From NCBI GenBank assembly GCA_019054805.1, contig JAHQIY010000025.1:124001-188000 (forward strand): DNA of 64,000 bases, in the 5' to 3' direction. This stretch comes from Brachionus manjavacas. Its lineage: Eukaryota; Rotifera; Eurotatoria; Ploima; Brachionidae. Below are positions 1-13,368 of the stretch, piece after piece (position 1 is the stretch's first letter; each line of letters starts with the position of its first letter). The notes under the pieces were generated by a model. That model was given only the letters and a program-made list of their open reading frames with translations. It made no database searches and was not told the origin of the DNA. The translations under genes were made by a program, and so were the position numbers.

Positions 1-2
1 GC

Positions 3-1190
3 TTACCAAAAATTATTGTAGCATTAAATAAGGAACGAAGAAAAGTAAGAAGACTTTTCCAAAAATCTAGATGTCTTTCTCTAAATGTAGATTTTAATAT
101 GCTAACATCTGAGCTTCGTCTCAGTCTAAAAGAATTTTGGAATCAAAACTGGCTCGAGTTCATAAATCAAACAAGAAAAAGTCCACTGTCAACTAGACCT
201 TTTTGGAGGAAAACAAATAATTTTTGGTGATCTTTTAGCAACAACCCTTAGTTCTCATCTTGATTTAATAGTGAAGATGGTAATAGTGAAGTTTCACAAG
301 AAATAAGAGATTTCTTAAAAAAAAAGGTACAAAATAATTTGAACGAGCCTTTCATTCTATCAGAAAAAACTAAAAGAACTAGCCGCTTCTGGTCTAGATC
401 GTATCCACTACCTAATGTTAAAAAACTTACCTTTAGAGACTTTATTTGAAATTAGTTTACTCTTAAACATGAGTTTGGAACTAGGCCATGTCCCAAATTC
501 CTTGAAAATATCAAATATAACCATGATACCTAAGAAATCTTCTCCCACTCAAGACCCTTATAACTATCGTCAAATTAGTATGACAAGCTGCCTCGGCAAG
601 TTACTTGAACGTATTATTTACACTAGAAGATATATAATTTTCTTGAGAACAACAAATTACTAATCCAAGAGCAATCAGGATTTAGAAAACATAGACGCAC
701 TGCAGATAATCTTTATCTTCTTATTCAAAAATTTGTAGAGTCTTTTAAAAGAATGAAAAAAGTATTTTGTCTTTATTCTTACATTTCTAAAGCTTTTGAT
801 AGAGTTTGGCACGATGGACTAAATTACAATTTTTTCAAAAAGATAAGAAAGTTTGAAAACATGACTAATAACTCCCTTAAAGAAGTTGAAAGATGGCTTT
901 TCAAATGGAAAATTAAAATTTATACTGAAAAGTCATGTTACATGATCTTAGAAGCAAAAACTAAAATAAAAATAAATCTTGACCTTAAAATTAATGGTTA
1001 CAATTTAAATAAAGAGGAAAAAGTTAAGTTTTTAGGCACCACATTGGACTCAAAACTTACCTTTGGTCCAATGGTAGATGAATTAAAAGAGCACTGTAAT
1101 TCAAGGCCTAATATAATAAAATATCTCTCAAATAGAAAATGGGGTCTACAGATTTACAAATAAATTAATAATTCCAATACTAAAATTTAA
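3..1190 (+). pseudogene. Decayed jockey-like LINE ORF2 fragment
   Basis: Reverse-transcriptase region of a non-LTR retrotransposon, broken by stops and deletions. Positions 3-227 read as the linker between endonuclease and RT (ERRKVRR, then LKEFWNQNW and RPFW), matching the longer copy on the opposite strand at 52.9-55.2 kb. A deletion near 220 joins this to a piece with GDLLATT. From about 365 the RT fingers follow (AASGLDRIHYLMLKNLP, SLKISNITMIPKKSS, NYRQISMTSCLGKLLERI), then FRKHRRTADN and SKAFDRVWHDG. The palm with the FADD box is deleted; the text resumes at SLKEVERWLFKWKIK and runs to about 1163. It is the same subfamily as the copy at 60.4-62.1 kb (-). Not functional. Confidence 0.88.
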
Positions 1191-2474
1191 ATTCTTAATA
1201 AAATTATGGATTTTGGATAAAAAACCGTCTAGTTAAAAGATAAAATAAAAAAAATTAAAGATTTAAAAGTAATAGTAATAATAACAAAAATAATAATAAA
1301 AAGTTACTACAGTAAATGACCCACGTTTGATCATTTACGAAGCTTGAAGACAGCAAAAATTTAAATTCTTAAAAAAAATATGGCTTTTGACAGATTTTTC
1401 TGTAATTTTTAAAAGGTGAAACAAACAATGTCAAAAATAGAATCTAAGAAAAAACGGTCCAATTTAAGAAAAAATTTGAATTAAAGTTTCCCAATAAATT
1501 GATAGTTTTTAATCAAATTGTTAACTTATTAAAAATGTTAACTTAAATGAAAAATAAAATTTTTACATTTGTAACGATGACAGAATTTTAACATTTAAAT
1601 GAAATAAATTTACAAAATGAAAAAAATTCTGAGTTGAAAAGATCTATGAAATAAATAAATTCCAAAATATTAATATTTTGTTTTATCATTAATAATTTCC
1701 TGTCAATAAAATTTTTCATTCTGATGAAAATACCTTTGTTTATGCGTTGCAATTTTTTATTGCTTTGAATTAAATATATCTGGCAAATAAAATGACCAGT
1801 GGGTCTCAAAATTGACTAGTCCTTAATTTCAGGGAAAAAAAAACCTTAAATTTGAATGACTTTTTGTACAAAAAATTTTGTTATTTTTAGTTATTTTTGC
1901 TTTCAAAGGTTAAAAATTAATAAAACCTTTTATTTAAAAATTGACAAAACAGATTTAATTTTTTATAAAGATGCATTACTAATATTTTGTCTCTGTTTAA
2001 ATTCATTAAATTCATTTTCAATTTTTTGTAAATTAAATTTAATAATTAAAATAGTTAATTTTTATTTTGATGCTTTTTAAACTTTTTTTATATTTTCCTA
2101 CTAAAAATAAGTTGAGTATGCGTAAACTTTGGTCAAAAATATAAATAAAATTTAAGGGTTTTTTCACTGAAATTATGCAATTAAAAATTTTTCCCATTAA
2201 TTTTAATTTTTTGAGGAAATTATAAATTTTTGTTTGTCACCAAGTTCATTAAAAAAATATCTTTAATTTACCATATTAAACGTAAAACAGGTAATTTCAT
2301 GGTGATGTACCTGGACTGTATAAGAAATTTCCAAATAATGTCTTTTTATTATTTACAGAATTTATCGATTTTGCCATTCAAAAAAATGACATTATAATTG
2401 AAGATTTGTCAATAATAATCAAGTATTTATAAATTTAAATAGAGTTTTTTATTGCTAGTTATTTTATAAATTAG
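1191..2474. other. AT-rich stretch, no gene seen
   Basis: Sequence between the LINE remnant and the first recognisable inscuteable exon. I see only low-complexity A/T runs and short chance reading frames with no family resemblance. Missing 5' exons of inscuteable could lie here or left of the window, but none is supportable. Confidence 0.5.
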
Positions 2475-5400
2475 ATTGGAAAAAGTTTCATGGCAAAATA
2501 TTGCCGGCTCTTTAAACAAAATTGTGAACAATATTCAGTTAATTATTGATTCCTTTAATAAAATAAATAGCTCTTCTTCCAAAACAGTTAGCATGACGCC
2601 GAATTTTCAAGTCAAAGATCTCGAAGACAAACTAAATTGCAATATATTGGCAATACAAAAAATTTTAAACAAGTATTTTTTTGATGCGGGGAAAAAGTGA
2701 AGTTTTGATATCATACAAAAATGTTTCTTATAATATCTTAATAAGAATTATGTTTTATTTTCGGAAATGGATCGTCATTATTATTTTTAGATTTACTTTA
2801 AAAAAAATTTTAGATGTTTTTTTTGTTTTTAAGTTATTTGATGATTTTTAATTCTACTACCAAATTTTCAAAAACCAACAAAAAATCAGACAAAAACTGT
2901 TTATATATTTTGGCATCAATATATTCTTCAAATATCTTTAAAAAATTATTATCAGGTTTTTCACCCACAAAAATCTATATTTATGTATTTAAGACATCAA
3001 ATTAGTCTTTATTTTATCCAGTTCAGAAGAAATTGGCGACTTTCTAAGTCTATAAAATCTGAAACCTTTAATAATTAAAAAATTAATTTCATTTTTTTCA
3101 AAAAAGAAACTTTAATTCCCAAATTTAACCAAAATTTGCGTAATTTTGCGTAAAATTACAGAAGAAATAGTAAGGAAGTTGGAAATTTTTAAAATAATAA
3201 AATAGATTTAATATTTTGGAAAAGAAACAATTTTAAATATTTTTACCTAAATTCTCATTTTTTTGGCCGTAAGCATTTAGGAATGATTTTACTAAAATTT
3301 ACCAATTTTAATGTAGGCTTACAAAAGATTACGTAAGCTGACGTAAAATTAATAGCGTAATTTTACCAATTCTTGGCTTCTTTAAACCACTGTATCATAG
3401 TTTTTTTTATGCCACGTATATTTATGCGGCGGTGATTTTTGGAGCAGAAAATGTTGCAAAAAATATGGTCAAATTTTTGTGTTTGAATTACAAAATGCAT
3501 CCAATGTTGAAATAACATTGAAAAAGTGCGATGTTTCAAATATTATTTTCAGTTTCAAATAAAAAAATAATTTTAAGTTAATATTTCAAACATGAAAAAC
3601 TTTGTTTTTTTTTTAAATTTAACTTTGGGTTTGTGATATGATGATTCCTAAAGATAATATTTGAAGTTTAAAAAACTATCTATGCTCTGTTTTCCATTTT
3701 TTATCAATTGAGTATTTGTTAAAAAGCACCAAACGAAAGTAAATTATCACTAAAGTCAAAATTTTATAAGATGAAAACAAAGTTTTTCGGATTTTTGTCA
3801 GTGAGGTAAACTATGGTTCACCTGTTACTGGAACGATTCTTGTTATCAGGTTTTATGAACTATTAGTTCACCTAATTTAAAAAAGCTAATGTAATTATAA
3901 AAAATAAGATAGAAAAGATAATAATATTTAAAGTTGGGCGGAGTAGGAACTAATTTTTATATTAGTTTCGAGAATAAGGCATTCTATTAAATTTTGAGCT
4001 TCACTCAATTTGTTCGCATGATCTAAAACTCTTTCGTCTATTTTGAACAAAAAATTGGGTGAACCAATAGTTCCCAAAACCCGAGAACAAAATATTTCGG
4101 ATAATAAGTGAACTATGGTTCACCTAACCGACAAAATCCAGTTTCTTAATGAGTGAATATAAAATTTAATCAAAATGAATTATTTATCTATTTTTTTATC
4201 TCTTTAATGCTCAATTTTATTTTTTATTTATTTAATTTTATATTATTAAATATATTTTTAGTTTTTTCATATGTTTCTAGTCTGAATTAGCATTTGCTCG
4301 GAAAAAAATAAATAAATGAATTATTTAAAAATTAAAAAAGAATTTTCAATATTTTTTTCAGATTTTAAAATAAAAATTAAACTCATTCTATTTCACTAAA
4401 GATTTTAATTTCAAATATGAAAACGCTTGCTATTTCAACTTAAAATTATTATTTTTTTTGAAACTGAAAAAAATATATGAAACATCGCACTTTTTCAATG
4501 TTATTTAAACATTGGATACATTTTGTAATTCAAACACAAAAAATTAAACCATAATTTATTATATTTAATTCCAGTTCTATTTCAATTATTGAAAATAATT
4601 TAAAAAATTAATGTTTTTCATTTTTTAAACATGATCTGTTAAATGTAAACAAAAGCAAAAAATTAAAAAAGAGGATAAATCGAATTTTGATTGAAACAGT
4701 ACTAAATTTTAAGTATTTTGATTTATACTTCAAAACAAAACGAAGACAAAACTTTAAAAAGCAATAATTTTTTAGTTTTTTCTTTTTGGTTGATTTGCTT
4801 TCCAAAGCATAAAATTTTTTGAACAAAATTGTTTTTTTAAATTAGAAAAATGTTTGTATGCAAATAAAGGTATTTGGTATAACAAATTTTATGCAAGAAG
4901 AAATATTGTTAGCGGTTAACTTAAGACTGGACTTAGACTTTGGCATTGGAAAGAATAGACTTAGTTTTAGAAACTTTATTAAACTCAAATCTTGAGCTAA
5001 AACACAAACTAGCTCTTCTCAAATCTCTCTTATAAATCCTTTGAATATCATTCTATTTTCCAAATTGTCTCCAAGTTCCAATCAATTATTATTAGTCAGA
5101 TACAGCCTAGTAACTACGAGTTTGGTTTAAATCTAATTCTAGCAACAAGACTAGTTACAAATTATAACTAGTATGAAAGGTCCAATATGACCATGGAGTA
5201 GAGTCAGCCTAAGCCTACAGCTCCGCCAACAATATTTTTTTAAAAATAAAGGCTATTAAATTTTGTGATGCACTGAAAATTTATCACAGAGTTTACTGAA
5301 AATCTAGCTAAGTTTGGTTAAATTTTACAAAACTTAGAAAATTTGGTAATGTTTTTGATCAAGAATACTGCTCTTATAAAAAATCATCACTTTGGTTGAC

Positions 5401-8400
5401 AGGATACTTGGCAAATTGTTCCACACATAATAAAATGTGAAGAGGATTAAAAAAAAAGCTAAATAGATCGATTTATTAAATTAATTAATTCAAGAATATT
5501 TTAGTTTTTTTTTAAATTTTTTTATTATTATTAAAATTTTTTTTTTCAAATATAAAAATACAAGATATTTTATAAATGAAAACAATTATTCAAAATTTTT
5601 TAAGAGAAGAAAAACGAAATTTTAAATTAGAAAAAAAATAAGTCCTTTTTTAGTCTGAATATAAATGGATTGAAACTATGCTTTTTACACTTTTCTTAAT
5701 TAGTCATTTCTCTAAAACAAAAATTCACAGAGCCTTAAAATATTTTATATATTGAAAGCCATTTAAAGATATTTGATTCAATTGATTTAAAACTTCACCG
5801 ATTCTAAAATTAAAAATTTTTAATTTTTAACAATTTCGAAGTTTAAAAGAGACGAACAATCATAATTTAGATACAAAATTTTTGAAAACACTAGACCAAC
5901 AATTCCACAAATATTTAAATTGTATAATTCGCATTTGTGTCAGCAGACTGCTGGAAAAACTGAATAAAAATGAAAGTTTGGATTCAATTAGGACTGTATT
6001 GAATCAAATACTGGAAATGAGTTTAAAAAACGATTTCACAAAAAAAATGATTATAAATGTAAACACAATCGTGAAGTCAACATTTAAAAAAATTAAATTT
6101 ATTAAATTAAGGAGAATGGAATTATTTGTCTTTTTAGTACTTTGAGCGATCCATTTTTCAAAGAAATTCTGGATTTGATACTTAGAACTCTAAGCATCCT
6201 ATGCTCCGATACAGATTCTTTGAAAAGTCTAAAAAAAATCAATTGTTTTAGTTATCTAACAGATATATTGTGCGATGAACAAGCTTCAGAATGGACCAGA
6301 ACTGAATGCGCAGGATGTGTTGGTAATAGAAAATATGTAAAATTGAGCTTGACTTATTAAGTCTTTTTGCTTTTAGCGCAGATAACATCACCGTATCTTG
6401 ACTTCTGTGAAAATTTAAAAGGTTTTTTGGATAATATAGAAGATCTTGTCCGTGCCCTAACAAGTAAAGAATTGTTTTGAATATTTTTTTAAATTGAAAT
6501 TAACCAAGTTTAGTTTTATGTAGAGATTCGAGTGACGTTGAAATTTTCCTTATCGGAACTGCCGCGCTGGCAAACATCACTTTTTTGGATAAAATAGCCT
6601 GCGAATATTTAAATCAATTTGGAACAGCTCAAGTTCTCATTGAAAACTACTATTTAAAACAATACAACTCGATTTTTGTCAAAGATCAGGTAAAAGAAAA
6701 CAATGAAATTAACTTTAATAGAAAATTTTAGATTTAACTCAGATTTGAAAAAGACATTTAATTAAAATTCTTTGCAATTTTCATTTACTAAATTCAAGAA
6801 GAAGAAGTCTTCATTAGAACTCTGCTTTTTATAGATTTGACACAATTATAGTTAAAAAAATTAAATTAATTTTTCTTTTTTTAAAAATTGAGTGTATCCT
6901 TATAAAAATAAAAAAAAATCAACAAATTTACGAAACTCAATTTTTAAATTTTAAAAAAGATCTTTTTCAAGAAAAAATAGTCTGATCATTCATTAATAAA
7001 TAAAAATCGGTGTCTCTAGTGATAAGTGATAGTCTTGTTTAAAAAAAAGAATATTTATTTCTTTCATTTAAATTTTTATAAAGAATAAAAATATTTTTTT
7101 TTAATTTTTGAGAAACGATTTCAACCAAAAGCCATTCGAACACTTTCTGGCCTATTACCCTCAATTTTACAACGCTATACATTTGGAGCGCTTTTTTTAC
7201 CAAGGTTTCTAATTCTCAAATCTAATTTTTATGATATATTATATGACCTCCTAAAGATAGATTTATTTTACATAACGTAATCATGCGAATTGAGTGACAT
7301 GTCTTTAAAATAGAGTACTCTATTTTAGTGACACTCTGTTATAACATGTAAATGATTCTATAGTGACATGTCACTAAATTCGGATAATTACGTTATTTGT
7401 ATTTCTAAATTTTATTTTTTTATTTTATTTTATTAAATATTATTCTGTCCCTTGGGCTTTAAATTAACTAGAATAATTTATTTATTTGTTTTATGTACCA
7501 AGCAAGAGCTTCTTAAGATAAAATTATAAAATAAAATAAAATAAAAAATCAAAATAAAGTAAATAAGCTAAAATAAAATACAAAGAAAGTTAAAAAGATA
7601 TACCGAGACCAGAGTTGTTCCTAAGGTCGCTATTTTTTAAGTCTTTCGACCAAAAAGTCATAACTTGACTTGACTTGACATTTATATCTGTACCGAGCTA
7701 GTGCTCCTTCAGAGTTATAAAAAAATAAAAAAAATTAAGTTAAATTAAATAAAAAATAAATAATGTAAGATAAAAAAAGATAGAAAATATAATAAAAATA
7801 AAGTAAAAAGGATTAAAATAAACGAAATTAAAAAAAAGATATAAAGTTACGTAACAAATTGAATTTTTATTTTTTATTTTAACATGTAGTTAGTTTAGTA
7901 AAAATAAAATCAGAAAAAACATCAACTCAAGTTACTTTTGAACTTTTTCCTGAAAAAGAAATTCAAGTCAAGTTAAGACTTGACTTTTAACTCAAAAAAA
8001 AAAAATCAAGTCAAGTCGTGACTTGGACTTGACTTCATCAGTTAAAAATTTGTAAACATTTTAACACGTCTTTCATATGGCATCTACCTTTTAATCCTAT
8101 TATATGTCTTAGTAGATTATTCTGTGAGGTATTTAGGGCCTCTTTTGCTTTTTTTCCTAAAGTTGTAGTACCGAGTCCATATGTAAATTGGGACAAGCAA
8201 TACGTTTTATAAATGAAAGATTGTAGAAAGGGTTAAATTTTACATTTTTTTAATCCTAGATATGATTATACAATTACATGAATTTTTTTAATTTACTAAA
8301 GAGATCTTTTAAAAAAATATTTATTCAAAAATTTAATAGAATTTAAAATGTTAACCCTTTATTTCTTCTATTTATTTTCCTATTAAAGATAAATAAATCA

Positions 8401-10650
8401 TTATTTATTCCCATTTCAAATCCAAAATATGAAAATTGAATAAAATTCAAATCAAGTTAGAAAATTATTTCCATGTTTTTCTTAAAGACGCTAAATAAAT
8501 ATGTATGAAAAATTAAATAGTGAATCATCAAATCTTTTGAAACTGTCTAAAAGTTTCTTATAAAGAAATATGCCTATTTTAGTATTCATTTATTTTTTTT
8601 TAAACAAGGAAAGAATATGTACTTAGAAATAAAAACAATAATTAAATGTTGCAAAATCAAAACTAAAAAATTATCCAAAAATTTCTTAAGCTTAAATATT
8701 TCTAAATATTTATTTTCATATTTTTTTTTTAAGCTAAAGAAGATTTAAAAATTAGAAAATAATTAAATTTAAACCATTAAATTTGACCAACTCTGAATTA
8801 ATGTTTATATTCTATTTTCAAATAGGAACTAAAAAAAAAAGAAGACATCCGAAACAGTCCCAGGGCTAAAAACCGCAAATTACAAGAATTGTTACAAATT
8901 TAAAAAAAAAACTGAATTTTATCAATTTGGCAGCAATCTCCTTAAATATTGAAAATCTAAGAATTAATAAAAAATCAAAATATCTTTTTTAAAAAAATTT
9001 AATCATTTGATAGTTTTTTAAGGGTTAATCGAATTTTCGTTAGTCCACCTTTTTATTTTTTATTGAAATTTTGGAGAAAAAATTTTTAGTGAATAATCGG
9101 TAAATTGAAGTTTGAGATCAAGATCAAAATATAAATTGTAAAATTTTTTTTTAATAATAGAAAATAATTTTTTTCCAAAGCAATTACTTAACATGTCATG
9201 TCAAGTTTTTAAAATTTCAAAATGTCCCTTTTGATCGCACTTTAATAAGTTTAAATATTTTAATTGATTTTAATGAAAACTTATTTTTAAAGACAGAAAA
9301 AATTTACTGTTTTAAATTAAATAATTTATTTAAGTGGAAAAATAACATTATTTAAGTTTGAGTGAGTGGATATAAAAATTATAAATTTGAATTTTTGAAT
9401 TAACTTAACTTGAATTATTTAAATTGTTGATTGTTTTTGTTAAATAAATTAGAGATCATTTATTTTGATGTTAACTTGATAATGAACCATTATTAGACAT
9501 AAAATTTCAAGTAATGTTTAGTATTTATTTCTTAAAAATTACCAAAATCCTTAGATAAATTAAGTTTTAAAATTTTAAATGATCGTTTTAAACTTAAAAT
9601 TTGATTTGAAACTTCAATTTGCCGAATAATCTGATTTTGTTGAATTTTCAATTAAATAGAGTTCAATATGTTTCAATTATTTTGTTTTTGAATTTTTTAA
9701 AAAAATTCGAAAATCAAAGTTTTTTATTTTCATTGAAATTTGGAAGAAAAAGTTGGGTGTAGTGGTTTAAATGAAGAACTTTGGTCTCAGTGGGGCCAGG
9801 TTTTTTCTTAAAAAATTTAAATCTTAAAATTAAATCAATTATTTTTATGAAATCATTTTAAAATGTAAAATAGAAAAAAATCTTGTCAAATGCAACTTCA
9901 ATTTTGCTAGAGTAAAAATTATACTTTTTTTTTTGTTAGATTACGACCATACTAGCAAATATGGCACTTTTGGAAAACTGTCGATATGACATAAGTGAAT
10001 TTAATGGACTGAACCTATTGATTGATTTTTTGAATGAACGACCTTCAAATTACATGAATTTGGATTCATCACGGAACACAATTGAATCGGAATTGAATGC
10101 ATGCGAGAGAGTGCAACAAAAGGCAGCGATTGCCATAAGCAGGTTTTGTAAGGAAGCCAAGTACACAAGTCAATTGATTGATTTAGGAGGTGAGTTTGTG
10201 TCAGAATCGGGCAAATTTTTGCGATTGAGCTAAGCGCTTTTTGAATTAAAAATCAAAAATCCTTGGAGAAATTAATTTGATAATGAGTTTTTTTATCAAT
10301 AGTGAACCATGAATTTCCATTTGAAGCATTCATTTCAATTTATTTAGCCTATTTTGATTAATTTTTCCATTTAAGTCATTTCCAGGATATCATTTTTATG
10401 TCGAAATGCAAATGAAAGGAATAACAGCGATTCAGTATTAGTGGCATGCTTAGTGAGTAAATATTCTGCAAATTTGTCTATAAAGATTAATGTTTTTTGT
10501 AAAAAGGCTGCATTAAGACAAATTGCGATTTCTTCGGAGTCATTAGAGAGTTCGGCTTTGCTGATAGAAGCCGATATTCAGCAATTGATCAAGCCAAAAG
10601 CAAATGAATCATTTTTACAATGTTCTTCTAACGAAGAAAGCTATGTGTAG
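2475..10650 (+). CDS. insc: Inscuteable homologue (ARM-repeat spindle-orientation adaptor), 5' end unresolved
   Basis: Adaptor linking the Par3/Par6/aPKC polarity complex to the LGN/Pins-NuMA machinery in oriented cell division; cortical in known animals. Exons seen: 2475-2672 (KVSWQNIAGSLNKI), about 5871-6100, 6138-6322, 6377-6463, 6524-6689, 9940-10189, 10376-10452 and 10507-10650. Junction phases agree from 6138 onward. Diagnostic blocks match INSC closely: QITSPYLDF, GTAALANITFLDKIACEYL, ITTILANMALLENC, ACERVQQKAA, RNANERNNSDSVLVACLAALRQIA split by a 54-nt intron, and a C-terminal ESYV, the PDZ-ligand position of INSC. The joins 2672/5871 and into 6138 are not phase-consistent as drawn, so an exon or splice site is missed there. 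Introns carry a foldback element (3467-4550), a small MITE and LINE pieces. An AATAAA lies at 10694. The family call is secure; the N-terminus is not. Confidence 0.88.
3110..3398. repeat. TTACG-rich MITE-like repeat, copy A
   Basis: Cluster of the words GCGTAA, ACGTAA and TTACGT on both strands, ending near CCACTG at about 3393-3398. It resembles four other clusters in the window (15.36, 17.52, 51.71 and 58.87 kb). It lies in an inscuteable intron. Left boundary uncertain. Confidence 0.5.
3467..4550. mobile_element. Foldback/MITE element, copy 1 (1084 bp)
   Basis: Non-autonomous DNA element with long terminal inverted repeats. The left end runs from 3467 through TTTGAATTACAAAATGCATC and CATTGAAAAAGTGCGATG; the right end shows the reverse complements (CATCGCACTTTTTCAATG, then TTGTAATTCAAACAC), ending TTAAACC at 4550. 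Each arm is over 100 bp. The interior holds further inverted segments around GGTTCACC. A second copy in the same orientation is at 30564-31880. No transposase is visible. The target duplication is unclear (ATAT against ATAA). It sits inside an inscuteable intron. Confidence 0.85.
7273..7397. repeat. Miniature inverted-repeat element, about 125 bp
   Basis: The left arm begins ATAACGTAATCATGCGAATT and the right arm ends with the near reverse complement (AATTCGGATAATTACGTTAT). The arms are about 32 bp and share GTGACATGTC. The interior carries its own palindrome around AGAGTACTCT. No coding capacity. Confidence 0.75.
7465..7560 (-). repeat. LINE 3' tail remnant
   Basis: Degenerate copy of the LINE 3' terminus read on the minus strand (TGTACCAAGCAAGAGCTTCT on +), followed by the A/T-rich tail word AAATAAAATAAA. 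5' truncated, non-coding. Confidence 0.55.
7680..8225 (-). pseudogene. LINE fragment: RT C-terminus plus 3' UTR
   Basis: On the minus strand, 8222 to about 8066 encodes a post-RT C-terminal segment (YKTYCLSQFTYGLGTTTLG, then NTSQNNLLRHIIGLKGRCHM) typical of jockey/CR1-like ORF2 ends. About 360 bp of AT-rich 3' UTR follows and it ends at the conserved 3' word (CTGTACCGAGCTAGTGCTCC on +) near 7690. The C-terminal text differs from that of the copy at 52.9 kb, so it is a separate LINE family sharing the same 3' signal. Inactive. Confidence 0.7.
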
Positions 10651-10699
10651 ATGTAAATTCAATTAAAATAGATTAAATTATAACTTTGATTCAAATAAA

Positions 10700-13230
10700 A
10701 TTTATTTTGTAAATAAATTTTGGAAATTTTTTTTTAAGTATTAGACTTTTAAATTAACTGTTTATGATGAACATTAATCAATCTGTTCAAGCGTTTGCGT
10801 GTCTTAATTTTGGTTGTTAAAATTAAAAAAAATTTGCATGCTACAAAATAAAAGCTGATTTGGGGCGTTTTTTTTTAATTTATTTTAATTTGAATCAAGG
10901 AAGAAATAATCTTCTAAAATGAAAGCAACTTTCTAAATTAACATTGAGTGTAAGTGGTGTCTCGAAATGAGGCCAGTTATTATGATCCTTTGGGAAGTGT
11001 TTATCTATTATCATTGTCAATTTGAAGATTTGTTGCGGCTGCTATTAAATCGAAGAATGTGTTCTTTTATTATTGATTTAAATTTAGAAAGTCGAAAATT
11101 AAAATTTTATTTATGCTTTGACTGACTAAATTTAATAAATATTTAAGCTTGGAAAATTTGAAAACAAATTTACTTTGTTTATTTCCAAAGTCCTTTTTCG
11201 TCATTGCTGTTTGTCATGAATGAAAATATTTAATTAAAATTTTAGTTAATATTTGATTCCTTTTTTCTCTCTCGCCTATTTAAGTCTTAATTTTTGTACC
11301 CATTTTGACAAATGAGTGATGGGGAGAATTTTCTCAAGGCTTCAACATAATTAATTTATTCCAGCTTTTTGAGGGTGATTTTCGGCAAAAACTCAAATGT
11401 TTTTTAAAAAAATATCAATCATTTTTTATTTTAATTTTACTACAATTATTTAAAGAAATTTTTAGAATGAATTTGAATTCATCAATAGTGAACCATGAAT
11501 TACAGGAGGGTTTCAAACGAAAGCTACAGCTTTTCGGACAAACCCTGGCAAAAGCCAAAAAATTCTGAAAAAATTCCCCTAATTAAAGAAAGGAAGCATT
11601 ATTTATCTGTTTATTTGAAGAAAATTATTGCGTAAGAAAACTCTTGAAAAAATTGAAATTTGCAAATTTGTAAAAAATCGGTTCATTTACTTTAGCTATT
11701 TTGATAGTTTATTTTGGACAAGAAACATTCAAACTAATGTTGATGATTTATAACAATTTAAATGAAAAAGAATAAATTGTTTATCGATTTTTTAATGAAT
11801 AAAAAATCTTGAAGTAACAAAAAATATTTTCTATTTTTTTTCAAAGAAAAAAAAATCAACCTTTAAATAGAAAGAAGTTTATTTAGATAACTACCTCATG
11901 TGAAAATCATTAATATCATAGTTATTTTAATTAAAATAAGTTTGATTGAATAGAATATATGCAAATTCTGAAAGATAAAAATCTCAATTAGACGTCTAGG
12001 CATTAGAAAAAGGAAGTATTATAACAATAAAGATCGCTTTACTTGTCAAGTTTTATTTATAGAAAGGCGAAAAAGATACATTCGAGTCTGTGATTAAGAA
12101 ACAATTCATTATAGAGCGCATTTTAAGCTCTAAATCAACTACCCATTTTCAGAATCTAAAATTTACTAAAGATTTTTTCTAAATTTAATTTTAAAAGTCA
12201 ATTATAATTTATACAAAAATAAAAGCAGACACACTCAATTTATTCAATTTAAAAGAGAAAAAAGAAAAATCAATTGCTGCGGCTTGGATCAGGAAAAGGA
12301 AGATTGAATTTGAGTTTATTTCAAGCTTTGATTTAGTTTGTTTGGATCATAATTTTTTTAATTTTCCTTCAAAACAGATTTCAGGTGACATTTTTTAATT
12401 TTCAATTTTTAGCAGTCAAATTGTTTCAATCAGTTATTGCTTAGATATTGATTCATTCCAATTTTAGAGGATTGGTACACTTTAGTTAATTAATATTTCA
12501 AATATCTAATAGTGCAAAACTGACAACAAAAAATAAAGATAATAGCCATTTTTCAAAATTAATTAAATTAAAACTAAACATTTGACAAGAAATCTGCTTT
12601 AAGATATATTTGTAAACTTCTAGTAATATTTAAACAAAATAGTGAAAATTCATTTATTCACTAATGGAACATTTGCGGAATAATGGTGTTTTTTGAAAAA
12701 CCTGTTTTTCCTTCTCACATTTGAATGCTTCATCGGTGAATGCATCTCTAGTCTACTCAGTTTGCGACCAAGTCATTTTAAAGTCTTTTCAAAGTAAAGT
12801 CATTTTATTTAATTTTAAATTTAAAGATTTTATTTTTTATTCGAAAAATAATTTAGGAATCGGACTCATAGATTTTTGCTTTTTTTTAAAAAAAACTTAA
12901 AATTTTATTTTAAATTTTGATTATCTTCACTTTTAGGCTTAATTTTTTTCACATTTTTTTGAGCTCTTAAATTTAGAGAAAAAATATGACTCTTTAATAG
13001 CTCAAGAGCAAACATTTTGGAAAAGCTTTCTGAATGAAATGGTTTTCTTAATCAAGCCTAATTACTAGAAAGTGACAGTTAACCATCTCAATGCAACTTG
13101 ACGTGTTCAAGACTCATGGTTTATGATTACAAAAATCTTTAATACTAATCAGTATTCCAATTAATAACTAGAATTTTTAGCAACAAAAAATTACTATTTT
13201 TTTATTTTTAATCAATAATTATTAAATGAG
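10700..13230. other. Gene-poor AT-rich stretch
   Basis: Downstream of inscuteable. I see low-complexity AT sequence and no exon with recognisable protein content on either strand. Confidence 0.5.
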
Positions 13231-13239
13231 TTGGAGCAA

Positions 13240-13368
13240 AAAATATGAATGGATGAAGTTTGGGAACTGTCTCGAGAGGTTTGGGCACAAATTGGTTCGG
13301 AAACTTGTCAATAAGTGCTAGATGCCTCGTAAAAGAGCTGTCGAAGAATGATGAACAGATTTACATTT
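13240..13368 (+). pseudogene. Tc1/mariner transposase C-terminal fossil
   Basis: A short stretch of higher GC than its surroundings reads WELSREVWAQIGSETCQ, then (after an in-frame stop and a frame change) MPRKRAVEE. This has the spacing of the Tc1 transposase C-terminus, where an acidic helix is followed by a Ser-Met-Pro-Arg-Arg motif. It carries stops and has no flanking transposase core, so it is a relic. Assigned from motif order only. Confidence 0.45.

Larger units (their letters stand above)
6690..9939. other. Large TE-filled intron of inscuteable
   Basis: Intron between the exon ending KDQ and the exon starting ITTILANM, both phase 0. It holds a 125-bp inverted-repeat element at 7273-7397, two LINE 3' tails and one RT fossil on the minus strand, and CAAGTCAAGTC-type repeats at about 7658-8040. 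The remainder (8.3-9.9 kb) is plain AT-rich sequence. Confidence 0.8.

Noticed and set aside
4608-4826. Lys/Phe-rich minus-strand ORF
   Set aside because: AT-rich composition alone explains it; no motif and no splice context.
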